Assembly: GCA_049430265.1 (NCBI GenBank)
Contig: JBMTBW010000016.1
Coordinates: 1 to 16,110, forward strand
From: MAG-120802 sp049430265
GTDB lineage: Bacteria; Actinomycetota; Actinomycetes; Nanopelagicales; Nanopelagicaceae
Direction of reading: 5' to 3'
DNA length: 16,110 nt
The notes under the pieces were generated by a model. That model made no database searches, was not told where the DNA came from, and saw nothing but the letters and a program-made list of their open reading frames with translations. Made by a program: the position numbers and the translations under genes. Below, piece by piece: positions 12,798 to 16,110 of this stretch. Positions within the stretch are counted from its first letter, which is position 1. The number at the start of each line of letters is the position of its first letter.

Positions 12798-13994
12798 ATG
12801 AAGCGCGTGATTGCCCCTTTGAGAGACTTTCTTCATAGAGAGTCATCTAGCGGAACTTTAATTCTTATCGCTTCAGCCCTTGGCTTACTTGCGGCAAACT
12901 CTGGCCTTGCAGATAGCTACTTTTCTTTTCTAGATCTTAAATTTCAAATTGGACCAGAAAGCCTTGCTCTTGATTTCACAATATTAAAGAGCATCAACTA
13001 TTTACTAATGACCCTATTTTTCTTTGTCGTTGGCCTTGAGATTAAACGAGAGCTAACTTCAGGCCATCTTGCATCCTTTAAAGCAGCGGCAGCTCCACTA
13101 TTTGCAGCAATTGGCGGAATGAGCCTTCCAGCCATTATTTATCTAGCAATTGCCGGGGGAGTGGAACCAAATGGTTGGGCAGTTCCGGTGGCAACCGATA
13201 TTGCACTTGCCGTTGGACTTCTTGCCTTGGTTGGAAGTAGCGCAATTGCCTCGCTTCGATCATTTCTACTAGCGCTAGCTGTAATTGATGATATTGGAGC
13301 GATATTAATTATTGCCCTGGTTTACTCAACTGGAGTTAATCTCTCCTGGGGCCTTGCAGGCCTCCTTACAATCTTTGCCATCTTGGGATTTAGAAAGCTT
13401 GGAAGTCAATCTGCATTGGTCTATCTGCCGCTAGCCTTATCACTCTGGTATTGCGCATACAGATTCGGGATACATCCCACAATTGCTGGAGTTATTTTGG
13501 GTCTGCTCACCCCGAATATTGCACGGACCAAATCAAATCTTGCCGATAGCGAAGATGGATCTGTTTCCGTTATTGAATACTTAGAGCATAAATTTCATCC
13601 GATTAGTAGCTATGTAATCGTGCCAATTTTTGCTTTTGCAAATACTGGAGTTGAGATTTCAAGCAAGTCAATAAATAGCGCACTTAACTCAGTTATTGCA
13701 TGGGGAATCTTCCTCGGTCTAGTAATTGGCAAACCGCTAGGCGTGCTCCTTGCAACCATGGCGGCAAGAAAAATAAAGATTGCCGAATACCCACAAGGTG
13801 CTAGGAATCTTGATCTAATTGCCACGGGAAGCGCCGCAGGAATTGGATTTACGGTTGCAATATTTATTGCTCGCTTGGCTTTTGATAGCCCAGAGATTGT
13901 GAATCTAGCAATCTTTTCAGTGATTATGGGATCTGTGGTTAGTGCTCTGATTAGCTTGCTTATCTTTAAAACTTTAAAGCGCTCAAAGATTTAA
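12798..13994 (+). CDS. nhaA: NhaA Na+/H+ antiporter
   Basis: This 398-residue inner-membrane protein exports Na+ (or Li+) in exchange for two H+, protecting against salt and alkaline stress. The key residues of E. coli NhaA are present, shifted by one or a few positions: Asp134 (PVATDIALAVG), Asp164 and Asp165 (LAVIDDIGAI), and a Lys at 312 (VIGKPLG) corresponding to Lys300. The family segments FFFVVGLEIKRELTSGHL (74-91) and PIFAFANTGV (276-285) are also there, and about twelve hydrophobic helices can be traced. The stop TAA shares a TTAA with the stop of the DUF2231 gene on the other strand. In streamlined freshwater Actinobacteria such an antiporter could couple with a proton pump, but none is in this window. 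Confidence 0.96.
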   Translation: MKRVIAPLRDFLHRESSSGTLILIASALGLLAANSGLADSYFSFLDLKFQIGPESLALDFTILKSINYLLMTLFFFVVGLEIKRELTSGHLASFKAAAAPLFAAIGGMSLPAIIYLAIAGGVEPNGWAVPVATDIALAVGLLALVGSSAIASLRSFLLALAVIDDIGAILIIALVYSTGVNLSWGLAGLLTIFAILGFRKLGSQSALVYLPLALSLWYCAYRFGIHPTIAGVILGLLTPNIARTKSNLADSEDGSVSVIEYLEHKFHPISSYVIVPIFAFANTGVEISSKSINSALNSVIAWGIFLGLVIGKPLGVLLATMAARKIKIAEYPQGARNLDLIATGSAAGIGFTVAIFIARLAFDSPEIVNLAIFSVIMGSVVSALISLLIFKTLKRSKI

Positions 13995-14479
13995 TTTTTA
14001 GCTAGCCAGCCCCAGACCGATTCTGCTCCTGAGTGGCCAGTTAAAAAGATATAGACCAGAGCCAAGATTGCAGCAAGGGCAAGAAGAATTGAAACCAGCC
14101 TTCTTAAAACCGGCGAACCAATACCAGCGCCTGTTTTATCCATCCGATATCGAATAAATAACAGAATTAAAAGTGGAATGAAGGTAAATGGCGCAATTTC
14201 GCCATAGCTCTCATGTCGTTCAACTTCCTTGTTGAGTCTTTCTTGGAAAGATTCTCCACTTGCTTTGGCAAGAAACAAAGATAGTTGTGAAATTACTGCA
14301 AGAACCAGAACTGGAAGGCCATATCTTCTTGAAAAACTTGGCCAATAAGACATAGCAAGAGCTGCAAAGGCCACTAGTGGCACTAAAACAACTGGGGCAT
14401 GTGAGGCTAAAGGATGAAGTGGAAGTCCAGCAATTAGATCAAATGGTCCACCTAAATCATCGCCATCAAATAATTTCAT
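13991..14479 (-). CDS. DUF2231 membrane protein
   Basis: This 162-residue protein has four predicted membrane helices (about 28-46, 54-70, 95-110, 126-146). The DUF2231 pattern is present: GLPLHPLASHAPVVLVPL (18-35) at the N terminus, ASGES (73-77) after the second helix, a conserved ERHESYGE (87-94) and the ending TGHSGAESVW (147-156). The conserved histidines (22, 27, 89, 149) suggest heme or metal binding, and some relatives sit near electron-transport genes, but the function is unknown. ATG 14479 has TATACT 7 bases upstream. The 3' end overlaps nhaA by 4 bases, and the 5' end is 21 bases from the gamma-glutamyltransferase stop on the same strand. Confidence 0.85.
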   Translation of the reverse strand: MKLFDGDDLGGPFDLIAGLPLHPLASHAPVVLVPLVAFAALAMSYWPSFSRRYGLPVLVLAVISQLSLFLAKASGESFQERLNKEVERHESYGEIAPFTFIPLLILLFIRYRMDKTGAGIGSPVLRRLVSILLALAAILALVYIFLTGHSGAESVWGWLAKN

Positions 14480-14486
14480 AGAGATA

Positions 14487-14492
14487 AGTATA
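14487..14492 (-). promoter_or_regulatory. -10 of the DUF2231 gene, leaderless layout
   Basis: TATACT (minus strand, 14492-14487; five of six consensus bases) is followed by 7 bases and ATG 14479. It fits within the 21-base gap after the gamma-glutamyltransferase gene. Confidence 0.6.
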
Positions 14493-14500
14493 GAGAAAGC

Positions 14501-16090
14501 CTAGATTCCTGCTGCGTGACCTTCACATCTTGGATCAGAACCTGCGATATAGGTTCCATTTGGCAAGACTTCAAGCAATTGAACTGCAGAGCCATGGCCA
14601 TAGGCCGAAAGTTCCTCAACGCTATGCCCCTTTTCCTTAAGGGATTGAAGAATCTCTTTTTCCACTCTATTTTCAACCTGCAATACCCCTTCATATTTCT
14701 CATCAAGTGATGAACCACCTGCCTTGTTTAAGTGTTGCCAGCGAGGAGCTTCAGCATTTTCCTGTGGATTCAACTTCAAATCAATGGCATTAACAATTAG
14801 CTGGAAATTACTCTGCACTTGAATATTTGCCCCAGGAGTTCCTCCCATGTAAGCAAGAGAACCATCTTCTCTAGTTACAGACCAGGCATTTAGTGTGTGA
14901 GCGGGGCGCTTTCCTGGCGCAATAAAGTTTGGCGACTTTGGATCAAGTGAGAATCCGGTTAAGCGATTGTTAAGCAGAATGCCAGTTCCTGGAATCACCC
15001 ATGAGGCTCCGAAACCATGAAAGACACTTTGAATCCAGGAGAGAGCATTGCCATCTCGATCTGCAACTAGAAAATAGGTGGTATCACTTCCCTCGCTAGA
15101 TACTGAAGGTTCTTTCAAATTTGCTCTACCCAAATCAATTTGGCTGCGCCTTGCAGTAATACTGGAAGATGCAAAGAGTTCTTCCAAATTAATATCAATA
15201 TGCTCTGGATCTCCAAGAAGTAAGTAGCGATCTGCAAAGGCAATCTTTTTTGCCTCCACCATTAAGTGAATGCGATCTGCCTCTTGCATCTTTGCCAAAT
15301 CGAAACCCTCTGCAATTAATAGCTCCTCAAGCAAAATCATTCCTTGACTTGGTGGGGGCTGGCCATGAATTAAATAGTCGCGATATTTAACGCTTAATGG
15401 CGGTAGAACTCGAGTTCTATGTTCTGCCAAATCTCTAAGGCTAAACCAGCCATCGCTGGCTTCAACTAATTTTCTGGCAATCTCTCCCAAGTAGAAGGCA
15501 TCTCGCCCATCTTGAGCTATCGCCTCTAGGGAATCTGCTAACTCACTTTGAACGACTAAATCACCGACTTTTAGGTTGGTATCAAAGCCAAGGCTTTTAA
15601 AAACTTGCGTATCTGGAAACATTTTAAGATGACCTGAAATTCTCTTAACAAATCCAGAGTTAGCAGCAAAGCCATTTCTTGCATAATCAATAGCAGGTGC
15701 CAAAATCTGATCCATCGATAAAAGACCAAATTCTTTATGTATCTCAAACCAAGTTGAGACAAGTCCTGGAACAGTTGCACTTTTAAATCCATGATGATCG
15801 ATTTCGTCTTTGAACTGATCAGCGCTAGCGCTATGGGCAGCCTCACCACTTCCATTAAAAGCTAAATTCTTTTTTCTTGCTGAGTTGTGGGAAATAACAA
15901 ATGCATCACCGCCAAGATGAGATGCGCCAGGTTCAACAACTGCCAAAACCGCGCTCGTTGCAATCGCAGCATCACCTGCAGATCCACCTTTAGTAAGAAT
16001 TTCAATACCGGCAGAGACTGCAAGTGGTTGACTCGCTGCAACGATGCCATTTCTGGCATACACAGGGGAGCGATGTGTGCTCTGGCTCAT
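14501..16090 (-). CDS. ggt: Gamma-glutamyltransferase (cytoplasmic type)
   Basis: This 529-residue N-terminal nucleophile hydrolase cleaves gamma-glutamyl bonds and transfers the glutamyl group to water or amines. The nucleophile is Thr337 in SDTTYFLVADRDGNAL, the family's self-cleavage site, which would split the chain into a roughly 336-residue large and 193-residue small subunit. Other landmarks are the N-terminal NGIVAASQPLAVSAGIEIL, LGGDAF (59-64), PPPSQG (245-250), LNNRLTGF (373-380), PGKRPAHTLN (392-401) and GGTPGANIQVQ (416-425). No signal peptide is visible, so it is probably cytosolic, like YwrD-type members, rather than the exported glutathione-degrading enzyme. Natural substrates in an actinobacterium lacking glutathione are unclear. 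ATG 16090 has TACCCT 7 bases upstream. Confidence 0.93.
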   Translation of the reverse strand: MSQSTHRSPVYARNGIVAASQPLAVSAGIEILTKGGSAGDAAIATSAVLAVVEPGASHLGGDAFVISHNSARKKNLAFNGSGEAAHSASADQFKDEIDHHGFKSATVPGLVSTWFEIHKEFGLLSMDQILAPAIDYARNGFAANSGFVKRISGHLKMFPDTQVFKSLGFDTNLKVGDLVVQSELADSLEAIAQDGRDAFYLGEIARKLVEASDGWFSLRDLAEHRTRVLPPLSVKYRDYLIHGQPPPSQGMILLEELLIAEGFDLAKMQEADRIHLMVEAKKIAFADRYLLLGDPEHIDINLEELFASSSITARRSQIDLGRANLKEPSVSSEGSDTTYFLVADRDGNALSWIQSVFHGFGASWVIPGTGILLNNRLTGFSLDPKSPNFIAPGKRPAHTLNAWSVTREDGSLAYMGGTPGANIQVQSNFQLIVNAIDLKLNPQENAEAPRWQHLNKAGGSSLDEKYEGVLQVENRVEKEILQSLKEKGHSVEELSAYGHGSAVQLLEVLPNGTYIAGSDPRCEGHAAGI

Positions 16091-16097
16091 AAAGTGA

Positions 16098-16103
16098 AGG
16101 GTA
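16098..16103 (-). promoter_or_regulatory. -10 of the gamma-glutamyltransferase gene, leaderless layout
   Basis: TACCCT (minus strand, 16103-16098) is followed by 7 bases and ATG 16090, with no Shine-Dalgarno. It is a weak match (TANNNT only), supported mainly by the same spacing at other genes here. Confidence 0.4.
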
Positions 16104-16110
16104 TAGGCTC

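Overview
This window looks like a low-to-mid G+C, highly streamlined actinobacterial chromosome, and the freshwater acI lineage (Nanopelagicales) would fit. The pointers are: a coiled-coil C4 zinc-ribbon protein abutting an RNase HI gene, a mycothiol-synthase-like acetyltransferase, a Zur repressor of actinobacterial type, a long secreted Ser/Thr/Pro linker, many probably leaderless genes, and almost no intergenic space. This placement is inference from gene content, not a database match. I see no phage, insertion sequence, CRISPR array or tRNA.

Layout. 1-750: end of a probable membrane protein, then an unlisted 37-residue Cys-rich gene (70-183) with a strong Shine-Dalgarno, then a DUF4287-DUF1801 protein whose start is probably GTG 188. 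755-1273 (-): secreted cytochrome b5-like protein. 1354-2484 (+): zinc-ribbon coiled-coil protein and RNase HI. 2488-5369 (-): the pmbA/tldD metalloprotease pair with a 4-base overlap. 5454-5828 (+): the RNase P RNA gene rnpB. 5837-6520 (-) and 6608-7057 (+): a ZIP metal transporter divergent from a Zur-type repressor, probably one zinc-homeostasis unit. The ZIP frame appears to start at a non-canonical ATC. 7012-7542 (-): a one-domain MshD-like acetyltransferase. 7722-9059 (+): a DEAD-box RNA helicase behind a leader with two mutually exclusive RNA folds. 9086-10032 (+): an ICMT-like methyltransferase and a DinB-family protein. 10089-10208 (+): a second small Cys-rich gene. 10205-11680 (-) and 11717-12784 (+): an iron-sulfur photolyase (PhrB type) divergent from a luciferase-like flavin oxidoreductase, with only 36 bases between their start codons. 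12798-13994 (+): NhaA Na+/H+ antiporter. 13991-14479 (-): DUF2231 membrane protein. 14501-16090 (-): gamma-glutamyltransferase.

Two architectural themes stand out. First, nine genes that begin transcription units have TANNNT placed 6 or 7 bases before an ATG, the layout of leaderless transcripts. A few genes (the two Cys-rich genes and the ZIP gene) instead carry clear Shine-Dalgarno sequences. Second, all six convergent junctions are separated by less than 10 bases or overlap (two share a TTAA that is a stop on both strands, one overlaps by 46 bases), leaving no room for intrinsic terminators.

Most genes are ordinary housekeeping or stress functions. The parts most worth following are the hidden Cys-rich ORF at 70-183, the ATC start of the ZIP gene, the structured leader of the helicase, and the truncated MshD-like enzyme.
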